This document shows positions 35,317 through 44,060 of a stretch of 64,000 nucleotides of DNA, piece after piece. The notes under the pieces were generated by a model. That model saw only the letters and a program-made list of their open reading frames with translations, was not told the DNA's origin and searched no databases. The stretch lies in assembly GCF_000467105.1 (NCBI RefSeq), contig NZ_BATI01000017.1:95414-159413 (forward strand). The letters are read 5' to 3'. This stretch comes from Aquipseudomonas alcaligenes NBRC 14159. Lineage in GTDB: Bacteria > Pseudomonadota > Gammaproteobacteria > Pseudomonadales > Pseudomonadaceae. A program made the translations under genes and the position numbers. The stretch's first letter is position 1, and every line of letters starts with the position of its first letter.

Positions 35317-36093
35317 ATGACCGTCAGCGAAGAGAAGTTCACCCGCCAGACCCTCACCGAGGTGCGCAGCTGGTCGCCCAGCCTGTTCAGCCTGCGTTGC
35401 ACCCGCGACGCCGGCTTTCGCTTCCGCGCCGGGCAGTTCGTCCGCCTCGGCGTGCGCAAGGCCAGCGGCTGCATCGTCTGGCGTGCCTACTCGGTGGTGT
35501 CGGCGCCGCATGACGACTACCTGGAGTTCTTCTCCATCGTGGTCCCCGGCGGCGAGTTCACCAGCGAGCTGAGCCGCCTGCGTAGCGGCGACGAGCTGCT
35601 GGTGGAGAAGCAGGCCACCGGGTTTCTCACCCTCGACCGCTTCCCCGATGGCCGCGATCTCTGGCTGATCGGTACCGGCACGGGCCTGGCGCCCTTCCTG
35701 TCGATCCTCCAGGACCTGGAAGCCTGGCAGCGTTTCGAGCGCATCGTGCTGGTCTACAGCGCCCGCGACCGTGGCGAGCTGGCCTACCAGGAGCTGATTG
35801 CCGAGCTGCCGCAGCGCGAGTGGCTGGAGGGGGCCGGGCACAAGTTGCAGTACATCCCGCTGGTGACCCGCGAGCAGGTGCCCGGCGCACTGCATGCGCG
35901 CGTCACTACCCTGATCGAGAACGGCGAGCTGGAGCGTGCCGCCGGCCTGGCGCTGGAGCCCGAGCACTCGCGCATCATGCTTTGTGGCAACCCGCAGATG
36001 ATCGAGGACACCCGTGCCGCGCTCAAGGCGCGCAACCTCAACCTGGCGCTGACCCGCAGGCCCGGTCAGGTGGCCGTGGAAAACTACTGGTAG
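35317..36093 (+). CDS. fpr: Ferredoxin--NADP reductase (FprB-like)
   Basis: This 258-residue FAD enzyme exchanges electrons between NADPH and ferredoxin or flavodoxin. The FAD motif WRAYSVVSAP, the NADP-binding GTGTGLAPFLSILQD and the nicotinamide-pocket MLCGNPQM are visible. The C-terminus is VENYW, typical of FprB-type enzymes rather than FprA, which ends in a longer tail. The ATG at 35317 follows GAAGGGGG. It lies downstream of the TRAP protein gene on the same strand and may share its transcript. Confidence 0.92.
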   Translation: MTVSEEKFTRQTLTEVRSWSPSLFSLRCTRDAGFRFRAGQFVRLGVRKASGCIVWRAYSVVSAPHDDYLEFFSIVVPGGEFTSELSRLRSGDELLVEKQATGFLTLDRFPDGRDLWLIGTGTGLAPFLSILQDLEAWQRFERIVLVYSARDRGELAYQELIAELPQREWLEGAGHKLQYIPLVTREQVPGALHARVTTLIENGELERAAGLALEPEHSRIMLCGNPQMIEDTRAALKARNLNLALTRRPGQVAVENYW

Positions 36094-36341
36094 AGCGCGG
36101 CGGGCCGGCCCGTTAAGAATTGGTAACTTTTTCCGGCTTAGGCATTTGCCGGTGAGCCGTTAGCATGGTGCTCCTTTTTGTCATCCACGGACCCCATGGA
36201 CAGCGATTGTTGCCAGCCGCCCCCGAGCGGCCACCTCTTCTCCGGTGCCCCCGCGCACCTTGCCCCGAACTCCGTCGATAGCCACGCCCTGCGCCGCGAT
36301 CTCCGCGTCTGCGCCGAGTACTCGGCTGCCTGGAGGAATGC

Positions 36342-37904
36342 ATGATCTTCGAATGGATGGCCGACCCCACCGCGTGGCTCGGTCTGCTGACGCTGATCGT
36401 CCTGGAAATCGTCCTGGGCATCGACAACCTGGTGTTCATCGCCATCCTCGCCGACAAGCTGCCGCCGCACCTGCGCGACCGCGCGCGGCTGATCGGCCTG
36501 AGTCTGGCCCTGCTGATGCGCCTGGGCCTGCTGGCCAGCATCTCCTGGCTGGTGACCCTGACCGAGCCGCTGATCGAGGTGTTCGGCAAGAGCTTCTCCG
36601 GCCGTGACCTGATCATGCTGTTCGGCGGCGTGTTCCTGCTGTTCAAGGCCACCATGGAGCTGCACGAGCGCCTCGAGGGGCGTACCCACCAGCCGAGTGG
36701 CGGCCGTCGCACCTACGCGCTGTTCTGGCCGGTGGTGGCGCAGATCGTCGTGCTCGATGCGGTGTTCTCGCTGGACGCGGTAATCACCGCGGTAGGCATG
36801 GTCGAGCATCTGGAAGTGATGATGATCGCCGTGATCATCTCCATCGGTCTGATGATCGTCGCCAGCAAGCCGCTGACTGCCTTCGTCAACGCCCACCCGA
36901 CAGTGATCATGCTGTGCCTGGGCTTCCTGATGATGATCGGCTTCAGCCTCACCGCCGAGGGTCTGGGCTTCCATATTCCCAAGGGCTACCTGTACGCGGC
37001 GATTGGCTTCTCCATCCTTATCGAGCTGGCCAACCAGCTGGTGCGGCACAAGCGCAAGCGCCAGCTGCAGAACGGCCGTGGCATGCGCGAGCGCACCGCC
37101 CACGCGGTGCTGCGCCTGCTCGGTGGCAAGGTCGAGGCCGATGAGGTGGGCGAGGAAATCGCCGACATGCTCGAAGGGGGCGCCGGCGAGGCTGCGCTGT
37201 TCGACCGCCGCGAGCGGGTGATGATCCGCGGCGTGCTGGGCCTGGCCGAGCAGTCGATCAAGACGGTGATGACCGACCGCGTGCAGGTCGACCATATCGA
37301 CCTGGCCCACGAGCCTGAGCAGATCCGCCAGGCCCTGCTGGCCTCGCCGCACTCGCGCCTGCTGGTGATCAAGGATGGCCAGGTCGACGAGCCGCTGGGC
37401 TTCGTGCACAAGAAGGAGCTGCTCAAGGAGCTGCTGGAACAGCGTGAGCCGGATATCGAAGGCCTGCTGCGCCGGCCGCTCAACCTGCCGGACAGCTGCT
37501 CGGTGCTCGGCGCCCTGGAGCAGATGCGCCAGGCTTCGACCCACGTGGCCTTCGTGGTCAACGAGTTCGGCGGTTTCGAGGGCCTGCTGACCCTGACCGA
37601 CATCCTCGAAGCCATCGCCGGCGAGCTGCCGGACGCCAGCGAAGTGGATGGCCCGGACATCGAGCCGGATGGCGCCGGTTTCCGGGTCAGCGGCGCGCTC
37701 AACCTGGCACTGCTGCGTTCGCGCATCGGCCTGCAGGCCCAGGCCACCGAGGACTACCAGACCCTCGCCGGGCTGGTGATGAGCCTGCTCGACCGCCTGC
37801 CGGTGGTGGGTGACGAGGTGGAGTTCGCCGGCTGGCGCATGCGCGTCGAGGAGGTGCACGAGCGGCGGGTCAACCGCCTGCTGCTGGTGCAGGTTCAGGC
37901 CTAG
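36342..37904 (+). CDS. TerC family membrane protein with CBS and CorC/HlyC transporter-associated domains
   Basis: This 520-residue protein has an N-terminal TerC domain with about seven helices (1-235). It includes the acidic membrane motif [13 protein letters not shown] and its repeat [15 protein letters not shown], which in TerC/Alx-type proteins bind metal. A CBS pair follows (about 300-430), then a CorC_HlyC domain (about 440-520). The layout is that of E. coli YoaE/YegH. TerC proteins are implicated in manganese export or metal supply to exported enzymes. The 248 bases upstream hold no gene; I could not recognise a yybP-ykoY riboswitch there. Confidence 0.92.
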   Translation: MIFEWMADPTAWLGLLTLIVLEIVLGIDNLVFIAILADKLPPHLRDRARLIGLSLALLMRLGLLASISWLVTLTEPLIEVFGKSFSGRDLIMLFGGVFLLFKATMELHERLEGRTHQPSGGRRTYALFWPVVAQIVVLDAVFSLDAVITAVGMVEHLEVMMIAVIISIGLMIVASKPLTAFVNAHPTVIMLCLGFLMMIGFSLTAEGLGFHIPKGYLYAAIGFSILIELANQLVRHKRKRQLQNGRGMRERTAHAVLRLLGGKVEADEVGEEIADMLEGGAGEAALFDRRERVMIRGVLGLAEQSIKTVMTDRVQVDHIDLAHEPEQIRQALLASPHSRLLVIKDGQVDEPLGFVHKKELLKELLEQREPDIEGLLRRPLNLPDSCSVLGALEQMRQASTHVAFVVNEFGGFEGLLTLTDILEAIAGELPDASEVDGPDIEPDGAGFRVSGALNLALLRSRIGLQAQATEDYQTLAGLVMSLLDRLPVVGDEVEFAGWRMRVEEVHERRVNRLLLVQVQA

Positions 37905-37921
37905 GTCGACCCCGGCCATGT

Positions 37922-37948
37922 AAAACGGCGCCCTCGGGCGCCGTTTTT
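37922..37948. terminator. Bidirectional rho-independent terminator
   Basis: AAAACGGCGCCC-TC-GGGCGCCGTTTTT forms a strong stem with a T run on both strands. It lies 18 bases after the TerC-family gene and three bases from the 3' end of the convergent mscL gene. Confidence 0.95.
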
Positions 37949-37950
37949 CT

Positions 37951-38361
37951 TTACTGCTTCTGCTGGTTCTTCAGCAGGTCGCGGATTTCCGTGAGCAGCT
38001 CCTGGTCCTTGGTCGGCGCTGGCGGCTCGGCCGGGGCGGCGGCTTCCTCGCGCTTGAGGCGGTTGATCACCTTGACCCCCATGAAGATGGCGAAGGCGAC
38101 GATGACGAAGTCCAGCACGGTCTGGATGAACTTGCCGTAGCTCAGTACCACGGCCGGGATATCGCCTTCGGCGGCCTTGAGGGTGATGGCCAGGTCGCTG
38201 AAGTCGACCCCGCCGATCAGCAGGCCGATCGGCGGCATCACCACGTCTCCGACGAAGGAGCTGACGATCTTGCCGAAGGCGGCGCCGATGATGATGCCGA
38301 CGGCCATGTCGACCACATTGCCCTTGACCGCGAAGGCCTTGAATTCACTGAGGATGCTCAT
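37951..38361 (-). CDS. mscL: Large-conductance mechanosensitive channel MscL
   Basis: This 136-residue inner-membrane channel opens under osmotic downshock. It starts [33 protein letters not shown], the canonical N-terminal helix and TM1. [14 protein letters not shown]2 (about 77-100) and a C-terminal cytoplasmic helix follow, as in E. coli MscL of the same length. It ends against the shared terminator and is read independently of the neighbouring EAL gene, 43 bases upstream. Confidence 0.97.
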   Translation of the reverse strand: MSILSEFKAFAVKGNVVDMAVGIIIGAAFGKIVSSFVGDVVMPPIGLLIGGVDFSDLAITLKAAEGDIPAVVLSYGKFIQTVLDFVIVAFAIFMGVKVINRLKREEAAAPAEPPAPTKDQELLTEIRDLLKNQQKQ

Positions 38362-38404
38362 GTTTCACTCCCTGGTTTTCTGGTTATGCGGCCTAGTATA
38401 AGGG

Positions 38405-39151
38405 CTAAGCGGGGTAATTCACCTCGGGCAGGCTCTCGAAACCGGGCTTGGCCAGCAGGTAGCCCTGGAACAGCTCCACCCCCATCTGGCGCAGGCAATC
38501 CAGTTCGGCACGGGTCTCGATGCCTTCGGCGATGACGCGGATGCCGAGTTTGCGACACATCTCCAGGGTGGTTTCGACCAGCACCTGGCGTACCCGGTCG
38601 CCATCCACGCCGCGGATCAGCTCCATGTCCAGCTTGATCAGGTCGGGCTGGAAATCGGCCAGCAGGTTGAGCCCGGCGTAACCGGCGCCGAAATCGTCGA
38701 TGGCAGTCATGAAGCCCTGCTTGCGGTAGGCGCGCAGGATGTCGGTGAGGTGCGGGATATCCAGCACCTGCTCCTGCTCGGTAACCTCGAAGATGATGCG
38801 CTCGAGCGGGAAGTTGCAGCGCGCCGCCGCCTCCAGGGTGGCACGGATGCAGGTTTCCGCGCGGTACACGGCATTGGGCATGAAGTTGATCGAGACCATG
38901 GCCGGCACCTGCAGGCGCGCGGCCCATTCCACTGCCTTGATCCGGCAGCTCTGGTCGAAGGCATAGCGGTTGTCGCTGTCGATACGCGCCAGCAGGCTGC
39001 CCGCCGATTCGCCGGCGCTGCCACGCACCAGGGCCTCGTGGGCGAATACCTGGCCGCGCTGCAGGTCGACGATTGGCTGGAAGGCCATGCTGATGGGGAA
39101 GTCCAGTCCCTTGCCATCACGGCAAGCGGAACAACCTGGGTTTGCGCTCAT
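38405..39151 (-). CDS. Standalone EAL domain c-di-GMP phosphodiesterase with N-terminal CxxC
   Basis: This 248-residue soluble protein is an EAL domain almost alone. Catalytic motifs are intact: EALVRG (39-44), FEVTEQE, IDDFGAGYAGL, IKLDM, AEGIET and QGYLLAKP, so c-di-GMP hydrolysis is likely. The first 15 residues hold a CxxC (Cys7, Cys10), which could bind metal or act as a redox switch. The sequence is closest in style to the EAL half of BLUF/BluF proteins, but no sensory domain is present. It has its own transcription direction shared with mscL. Confidence 0.9.
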   Translation of the reverse strand: MSANPGCSACRDGKGLDFPISMAFQPIVDLQRGQVFAHEALVRGSAGESAGSLLARIDSDNRYAFDQSCRIKAVEWAARLQVPAMVSINFMPNAVYRAETCIRATLEAAARCNFPLERIIFEVTEQEQVLDIPHLTDILRAYRKQGFMTAIDDFGAGYAGLNLLADFQPDLIKLDMELIRGVDGDRVRQVLVETTLEMCRKLGIRVIAEGIETRAELDCLRQMGVELFQGYLLAKPGFESLPEVNYPA

Positions 39152-39227
39152 GGATCGGTTCTCACAGGATTTGTCCCAAGCTAAGCAAAAAATGCCCGGC
39201 CTGTCTCGTGCGATCCTGAAGTGAGGC

Positions 39228-39473
39228 TCAGCCGCCGGCCTTGCGCAGGCGCTCGGCGATCTGGTCCTTGAGGGCGACCCGCTCGTTCTTCAGGGCCTGC
39301 AGGGCCAGGTCATCCATGGCCTGGCGGCCGTCCTCGACTTCATAGATGCGCTTGTCCAGCGCTTCGTACGCCTCGGCCTGGCGGGCGAAATGCGCATCGC
39401 TGGCGTGCAGGGCCCGCAGTTGCTGCAGGTATTCGGGGAATTCGCGGGACAGGGGATGGTGTTCGAGGGGCAT
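39228..39473 (-). CDS. YdcH family (DUF465) small protein
   Basis: This 81-residue helical protein carries the YdcH/DUF465 pattern HHPLSREFPEYLQQLRAL, FARQAEAYEALDKRIYEVED and LKNERVALKDQIAERLRKA. It probably forms a short coiled coil; the function is unknown. It is divergent from a second YdcH-type gene at 39622, sharing a 148-base control region. Confidence 0.92.
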   Translation of the reverse strand: MPLEHHPLSREFPEYLQQLRALHASDAHFARQAEAYEALDKRIYEVEDGRQAMDDLALQALKNERVALKDQIAERLRKAGG

Positions 39474-39621
39474 GGCAGGTCACTCCCGAAGCAACTGGTT
39501 TCGTTCAGCCTAGCCCAGTGGCTGGCGCAGTGGCGGCAGGTCGTCGGGGTTGATCGGGGTCAATGGGCGCTGGCGCGCGGACGGCTAGTGTGGAGACATC
39601 AACAACACTAGGAAGAATGCC

Positions 39622-39900
39622 ATGCATGTCGATCACCACCCGCTGATCCAGGACTTTCCCGAACTGCGTGCCGAGCTGCAGCGCCTGCGCAAGGAAGACA
39701 GCCACTTTGCCCGCCAGGCCGAGGCGTACGAAGCGCTGGATAAGCGCATCTGCCGGATCGAGGATGGTATCGAGACGCTCGACGGCGACGCGCTGAGCCT
39801 GCTCAAGCAGGAGCGGGTGACGCTCAAGGATGACTTGGCGCGCCAGCTCAAGCGTGCTGCCGGGCAATGCTGCGGCTGCGGCAACGGCTGCGGCGGCTAG
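39622..39900 (+). CDS. YdcH family (DUF465) small protein with Cys/Gly-rich tail
   Basis: This 92-residue protein starts MHVDHHPLIQDFPELRAELQ and repeats the YdcH core FARQAEAYEALDKRICRIED and LLKQERVTLKDDLARQLKRA. Unlike its divergent paralogue it ends in a 12-residue tail with four cysteines (QCCGCGNGCGG), plus one Cys in the core, suggesting metal binding or disulfides. The ATG follows AGGAAGA. Its stop is eight bases from the convergent acetyltransferase gene. Confidence 0.92.
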   Translation: MHVDHHPLIQDFPELRAELQRLRKEDSHFARQAEAYEALDKRICRIEDGIETLDGDALSLLKQERVTLKDDLARQLKRAAGQCCGCGNGCGG

Positions 39901-39908
39901 CGCCGGCG

Positions 39909-40400
39909 CTAGTGCAGCGGCGGGTTGATCAGGTAGCTCAGCAGGTCGGCATCGTCGTCCGGCCAGATCTGCCGGCAACCCCGTGGCAGCTCGGGCAGTA
40001 GCGTGCGCCAGAAGGCGGCGGCCAGCTCGTCCTGGTCGTAGAAGCGCACCAGCCAGCTGCCGCCGCTGCCCAGCACCTGCTGGACCAGGGCCCGGCCGAT
40101 GCCGTGACGGCGGTATTTCTTCAGGATGAACAGGTCGGCCAGCTCCAGCGCGTTGATGCCGGGCAGTTCGCTGCGCTCGATCAGCAGGAAGCCGGCGATG
40201 AAACCGTCCGCCAGGATCAGCTGGGCGCTCCAGTCCGGCTCGCTCCAGTAGCGCTCCAGGTGCGGCTGGTGGATATAGAAGCGGCCATCCGCTTCGACAT
40301 CCTCCTGCTCCCAGTCGGAACTCTCGTAGGCGTAATACTGGTAGAGGTTGGCGATCAGCGATAGCTGGTCGATGCTGGTAGGCAGGAGTTCGATGTGCAA
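39909..40400 (-). CDS. GNAT family N-acetyltransferase
   Basis: This 163-residue protein has the GNAT core: GFLLIERSE on strand 4, then LADLFILKKYRRHGIGRALVQQVL, which carries the acetyl-CoA pyrophosphate loop (RRHGIG). The N-terminus reads IELLPTSIDQLSLIANLYQYYAYE. The substrate is unknown. It is divergent from the mltF-like gene. Confidence 0.9.
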   Translation of the reverse strand: MHIELLPTSIDQLSLIANLYQYYAYESSDWEQEDVEADGRFYIHQPHLERYWSEPDWSAQLILADGFIAGFLLIERSELPGINALELADLFILKKYRRHGIGRALVQQVLGSGGSWLVRFYDQDELAAAFWRTLLPELPRGCRQIWPDDDADLLSYLINPPLH

Positions 40401-40463
40401 TGCGCGGCCCTCGCTCAGGTAGGGTCATTATCGCCCGCTGCGGCAGCCCGAGGGAGGCCTGTG

Positions 40464-41945
40464 ATGAAGAGGTTTGCGTGTGCGCTGTTGTGTCTGCTGG
40501 CCTGGCCGGTGCTGGCGCAGAATGCCGTCGGCAGCCTGCCGCCGGCACAGCTGAGTGCCGCCGAGGAGTCCGAGGTGGACGCCATGGTGCTGCCGGTGCC
40601 GGGAGCCTGGATCGGCGACCTGGATGGCATGCGTGCCAGCCGCACGGTGCGCATCCTGGTGCCGTTCAGCAAGACCTTCTATCAGGTCGATCGCGGCCGC
40701 CAGGAGGGCGTGGTCTACGAGTACGGCAAGGCTTTCGAGAAGTGGCTCAATCAGCACCATCCGCTGGGCCAGAAGGCGCAGCGCTGGCAGGTGATGTTCA
40801 TCCCCACGGCGCGCCATGAGTTGCTGCCCAGGCTGCTGTCCGGGCACGGCGACATCGCCGCCGGCGGGCTGACGCAGACCGAGGTGCGCCTGCAGACGGT
40901 GGACTTCAGCGATCCGGCCTATGGCGACGTGCACGAGGTATTCGTCAGCGGTCCGGGCGCGCCCAAACTCGAACGTATCGAGAATCTGGCCGGCCAGGAG
41001 GTCTACGCCCGGCCGTCGAGCAGCTATTTCGAGCATCTGCTCGAGCTCAACCGGCGTTTTCGCGAGCAGGGTCTCGAACCGATCAAGGTGATGCCGGCCA
41101 ACGAGAACCTGGAAACCGAGGACCTGCTGCAGATGGTCAATGCCGGGTTGTTCGGCATTACCGTGGCGGATAGCTACATCGCCCAGCTGTGGCAGCCGCT
41201 GTATAGCGACCTGAAGATTCACCAGGGGTTCTACCTGCATACCGGTGGCAAGCTGAGCTGGGCGCTGCGCAAGAACAGCCCGCAGTTGCGGCAGGCGCTG
41301 AATGCCTTCAACCAGAAGCACAAGATCGGCAGCGAGTTCGGCAACATCATGCTGCGGCGCTACTTCAAGAACAGCAAGCGCGTGCTCAACGCCACCTCCG
41401 AAGGGGAGATGCGCAAGTTCAATGCGCTGGTGGGGCTGTTCGAGAAGCACGCCGGTACCTATGAATTCGACCACCTGCTGCTGATGGCCCAGGGCTTCCA
41501 GGAGTCGCAGCTGGACCAGGCGGCGCGCAGCCGCGCCGGGGCGGTCGGGGTGATGCAGCTGCTGCCGAGCACGGCCAAGGAGCTGGGCATCCAGGGCGTC
41601 GAAGGCAGTGCCGACCGCAATATCGAGGCCGGCAGCAAGTACCTGCGGCTGATCTCCGATACCTACCTGGATGATGCGGAGATCACCCCGGTCAACCGTC
41701 TGCTCCTCAGTTTCGCCGCCTACAACGCCGGCCCCGGCAACCTGATGAAGTTCCGCCGTCTGGCGGAGAAGTCCGGGCTGGACCCGAATGTCTGGTTCGG
41801 CAATGTCGAGCAGGCTGCCGCGCGCATCGTCGGGCGCGAGACGGTGGATTACGTGGGCAACATCTACAAGTACTACGTGGTGTACAAGCTGGCCGCGCAG
41901 AAGCTGCGCGAGCGCAAGGCCGCCGCTCCGGCCGAGCGCGGCTGA
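40464..41945 (+). CDS. Membrane-bound lytic murein transglycosylase, MltF-like
   Basis: This 493-residue periplasmic protein has a signal peptide (MKRFACALLCLLAWPVLAQ), a type 3 solute-binding domain (about 60-300) and a C-terminal lysozyme-like SLT domain (about 330-485). The catalytic Glu is in AQGFQESQLDQ, followed by AGAVGVMQLLPSTAKELG and SFAAYNAGPGN. This is the MltF arrangement, in which the binding domain senses cell-wall peptides and controls cleavage of peptidoglycan glycan strands. The ATG at 40464 follows GAGGGAGG. radA starts 46 bases after its stop. Confidence 0.9.
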   Translation: MKRFACALLCLLAWPVLAQNAVGSLPPAQLSAAEESEVDAMVLPVPGAWIGDLDGMRASRTVRILVPFSKTFYQVDRGRQEGVVYEYGKAFEKWLNQHHPLGQKAQRWQVMFIPTARHELLPRLLSGHGDIAAGGLTQTEVRLQTVDFSDPAYGDVHEVFVSGPGAPKLERIENLAGQEVYARPSSSYFEHLLELNRRFREQGLEPIKVMPANENLETEDLLQMVNAGLFGITVADSYIAQLWQPLYSDLKIHQGFYLHTGGKLSWALRKNSPQLRQALNAFNQKHKIGSEFGNIMLRRYFKNSKRVLNATSEGEMRKFNALVGLFEKHAGTYEFDHLLLMAQGFQESQLDQAARSRAGAVGVMQLLPSTAKELGIQGVEGSADRNIEAGSKYLRLISDTYLDDAEITPVNRLLLSFAAYNAGPGNLMKFRRLAEKSGLDPNVWFGNVEQAAARIVGRETVDYVGNIYKYYVVYKLAAQKLRERKAAAPAERG

Positions 41946-41991
41946 GCGCCGCGCGCTATGATCGGCGCTTTTCCAGCGGGCGGAGAGTTCC

Positions 41992-43359
41992 ATGGCCAAG
42001 GCCAAGCGCATGTATGGCTGCACCGAGTGCGGCGCCACCTTCCCCAAGTGGGCCGGGCAGTGTGGTGAATGCGGGGCCTGGAACACCCTGACCGAGACCA
42101 TGATCGAGAGCGGTGGCGCCGCTGCGCCGTCCGGGCGCGGCGGCTGGGCCGGGCAGCAGGCGCAGATCAAGACCCTGGCCGAGGTCAGCGTCGAGGAAGT
42201 GCCGCGCTTCTCCACCGTATCCGGCGAGCTGGACCGGGTGCTCGGTGGCGGCCTGGTGGATGGCTCGGTGGTGCTGATCGGCGGCGACCCTGGCATCGGC
42301 AAGTCGACCATCCTGCTGCAGACCCTGTGCAATATCGCCCAGAGGCTCCCCGCGCTGTACGTCACCGGTGAGGAATCGCAGCAGCAGGTGGCCATGCGTG
42401 CGCGGCGCTTGGAGTTGCCGCAGGACAAGCTCAAAGTGATGACCGAGACCTGCATCGAATCGATCATCGAGGTGGCGCGCCGCGAGCAGCCCAAGGTGAT
42501 GGTGATCGACTCGATCCAGACCATCTTCACCGAGCAGCTGCAATCCGCCCCCGGCGGCGTGGCCCAGGTGCGCGAGAGCGCGGCGCTGCTGGTGCGCTTC
42601 GCCAAGCAGAGCGGCACGGCGATCTTCCTGGTCGGCCACGTGACCAAGGAAGGCGCCCTGGCCGGCCCGCGCGTGCTGGAGCATATGGTCGACACTGTGC
42701 TGTATTTCGAGGGCGAGTCCGATGGCCGCCTGCGCCTGCTGCGCGCGGTGAAGAACCGCTTCGGCGCGGTCAACGAGCTGGGCGTGTTCGGCATGACCGA
42801 CAAGGGCCTCAAGGAAGTCACCAACCCCTCGGCGATCTTCCTCACCCGTGCCCAGGAGGCGGTGCCCGGCAGCGTGGTGATGGCCACCTGGGAAGGCACT
42901 CGGCCGATGCTGGTGGAAGTGCAGGCGCTGGTCGACACCAGCCATATGGCCAATCCCAAGCGGGTGACCCTCGGTCTGGACCAGAACCGCCTGGCCATGC
43001 TGCTGGCCGTGCTGCACCGCCATGGCGGCATCCCCACCTACGACCAGGACGTGTTCCTCAACGTGGTCGGCGGGGTGAAGGTGCTGGAGACCGCCTCCGA
43101 CCTGGCGCTGATGGCGGCGGTGATTTCCAGCCTGCGCAACAAGCCGCTGCCGCATGACCTGCTGGTGTTCGGCGAGATCGGCCTGAGCGGCGAGATCCGC
43201 CCGGTGCCGAGTGGTCAGGAGCGCCTCAAGGAGGCGGCCAAGCATGGCTTCAAACGTGCCATCGTACCCAAGGGCAACGCGCCCAAGGAGTCGCCGAAGG
43301 GCCTGCAGGTGATTGCCGTGACACGCCTGGAGCAGGCCCTGGATGCGCTGTTCGAGTGA
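41992..43359 (+). CDS. radA: DNA repair protein RadA
   Basis: This 455-residue protein has an N-terminal four-cysteine zinc finger (CTEC...CGEC, residues 10-30). The RecA-like core carries Walker A GGDPGIGKST, the RadA-specific KNRFGAVNELGVF and the C-terminal Lon-type domain with GEIGLSGEIRPVPSGQERLKEA. It promotes branch migration of recombination intermediates. The length equals that of other RadA proteins. In P. aeruginosa it lies near mapZ, as here. Confidence 0.97.
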   Translation: MAKAKRMYGCTECGATFPKWAGQCGECGAWNTLTETMIESGGAAAPSGRGGWAGQQAQIKTLAEVSVEEVPRFSTVSGELDRVLGGGLVDGSVVLIGGDPGIGKSTILLQTLCNIAQRLPALYVTGEESQQQVAMRARRLELPQDKLKVMTETCIESIIEVARREQPKVMVIDSIQTIFTEQLQSAPGGVAQVRESAALLVRFAKQSGTAIFLVGHVTKEGALAGPRVLEHMVDTVLYFEGESDGRLRLLRAVKNRFGAVNELGVFGMTDKGLKEVTNPSAIFLTRAQEAVPGSVVMATWEGTRPMLVEVQALVDTSHMANPKRVTLGLDQNRLAMLLAVLHRHGGIPTYDQDVFLNVVGGVKVLETASDLALMAAVISSLRNKPLPHDLLVFGEIGLSGEIRPVPSGQERLKEAAKHGFKRAIVPKGNAPKESPKGLQVIAVTRLEQALDALFE

Positions 43360-43471
43360 GCCCCTGCGGCGCTCTGCCGCTGGGCTGGGCATGCACGGCT
43401 TGTCGCAGATCAATCTTTTTGTAACCCGGCGGGAGGAGCATTGAGGCCAGTTCCTTAATGGAGATGACCTC

Positions 43472-43621
43472 ATGTTCCTGTTCTTCGATTTCTTCGCCAG
43501 AACCCTCAACTACGAACCGGGTCGCCCGCGCGATCTCGCCGAGGAGCGCCGCGAGGCCAGCATGGGCATGCGGCGGGTACAGGCGCGCCAGCGTCAGGCC
43601 GAGAATGCGCGCAAGCGCTGA
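43472..43621 (+). CDS. Small basic conserved-type hypothetical protein
   Basis: This 49-residue open frame starts MFLFFDFFARTLNYEPGRPRDL and continues with an Arg/Gln/Glu-rich helix ending QAENARKR. It has an ATG with GGAG at good spacing and codon use like its neighbours (strong G/C at third positions). It lies between radA and mapZ, on the radA strand. I do not recognise a family. The hydrophobic aromatic N-terminus could touch membrane and the C-terminal helix could bind nucleic acid, but both are guesses. Confidence 0.65.
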   Translation: MFLFFDFFARTLNYEPGRPRDLAEERREASMGMRRVQARQRQAENARKR

Positions 43622-43685
43622 GTGACCAGGCGGGGGCGCAGCGCGCTCCCGCACCGAGAGAGGGCGCCGTAGGCGCCCTGCGCGA

Positions 43686-44060
43686 TCAGTCGTCCTCTTC
43701 GCCGAGGGCGGCCAGTTCGCGTTCCAGCAGGCTTTCGTCGCCGAGGTTGAGTTCGACCAGGCGGCGCAGGTGGCTGATGGAGTCCAGGTCGATATGCCGG
43801 CAGACGAAGCCAAGCAGTTCGTTGCGCGTGCGGGTCAGCACCACTTCCATCTGCAGGCGGGTGCTGTCATCCAGGCTGATGGTGGCGGTGAAGGGCTGGT
43901 CGGGATCGCCGTTCCAGTCGCGCGGGCGCTTGACCAGCAGGCCTTTGAGCGACACATCGTGCAGCGCAACCGTCCAGCTTCGCTCGCCCTGGGCAAGCTC
44001 GGTGGCGGCGTCGAAGGCGATGCGCTGGAAGCGCCGACGCTCGGTGGTCGTATCACTCAT
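43686..44060 (-). CDS. mapZ: PilZ domain c-di-GMP adaptor MapZ
   Basis: This 124-residue single PilZ domain has the c-di-GMP-binding RRRFQR (8-13) and DVSLKG (35-40) motifs. The ending [20 protein letters not shown] is shared, as I recall, with P. aeruginosa MapZ (PA4608). MapZ binds c-di-GMP and then the chemotaxis methyltransferase CheR1, altering flagellar switching. Here its start overlaps the stop of the TPR-like gene by eight bases, so it is cotranslated with two envelope proteins. Confidence 0.93.
   Translation of the reverse strand: MSDTTTERRRFQRIAFDAATELAQGERSWTVALHDVSLKGLLVKRPRDWNGDPDQPFTATISLDDSTRLQMEVVLTRTRNELLGFVCRHIDLDSISHLRRLVELNLGDESLLERELAALGEEDD

Noticed and set aside
36113..36341. 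Possible yybP-ykoY manganese riboswitch before the TerC-family gene
   Set aside because: TerC genes often carry one, but I could not find the conserved core elements or a convincing paired stem, so it is not annotated.
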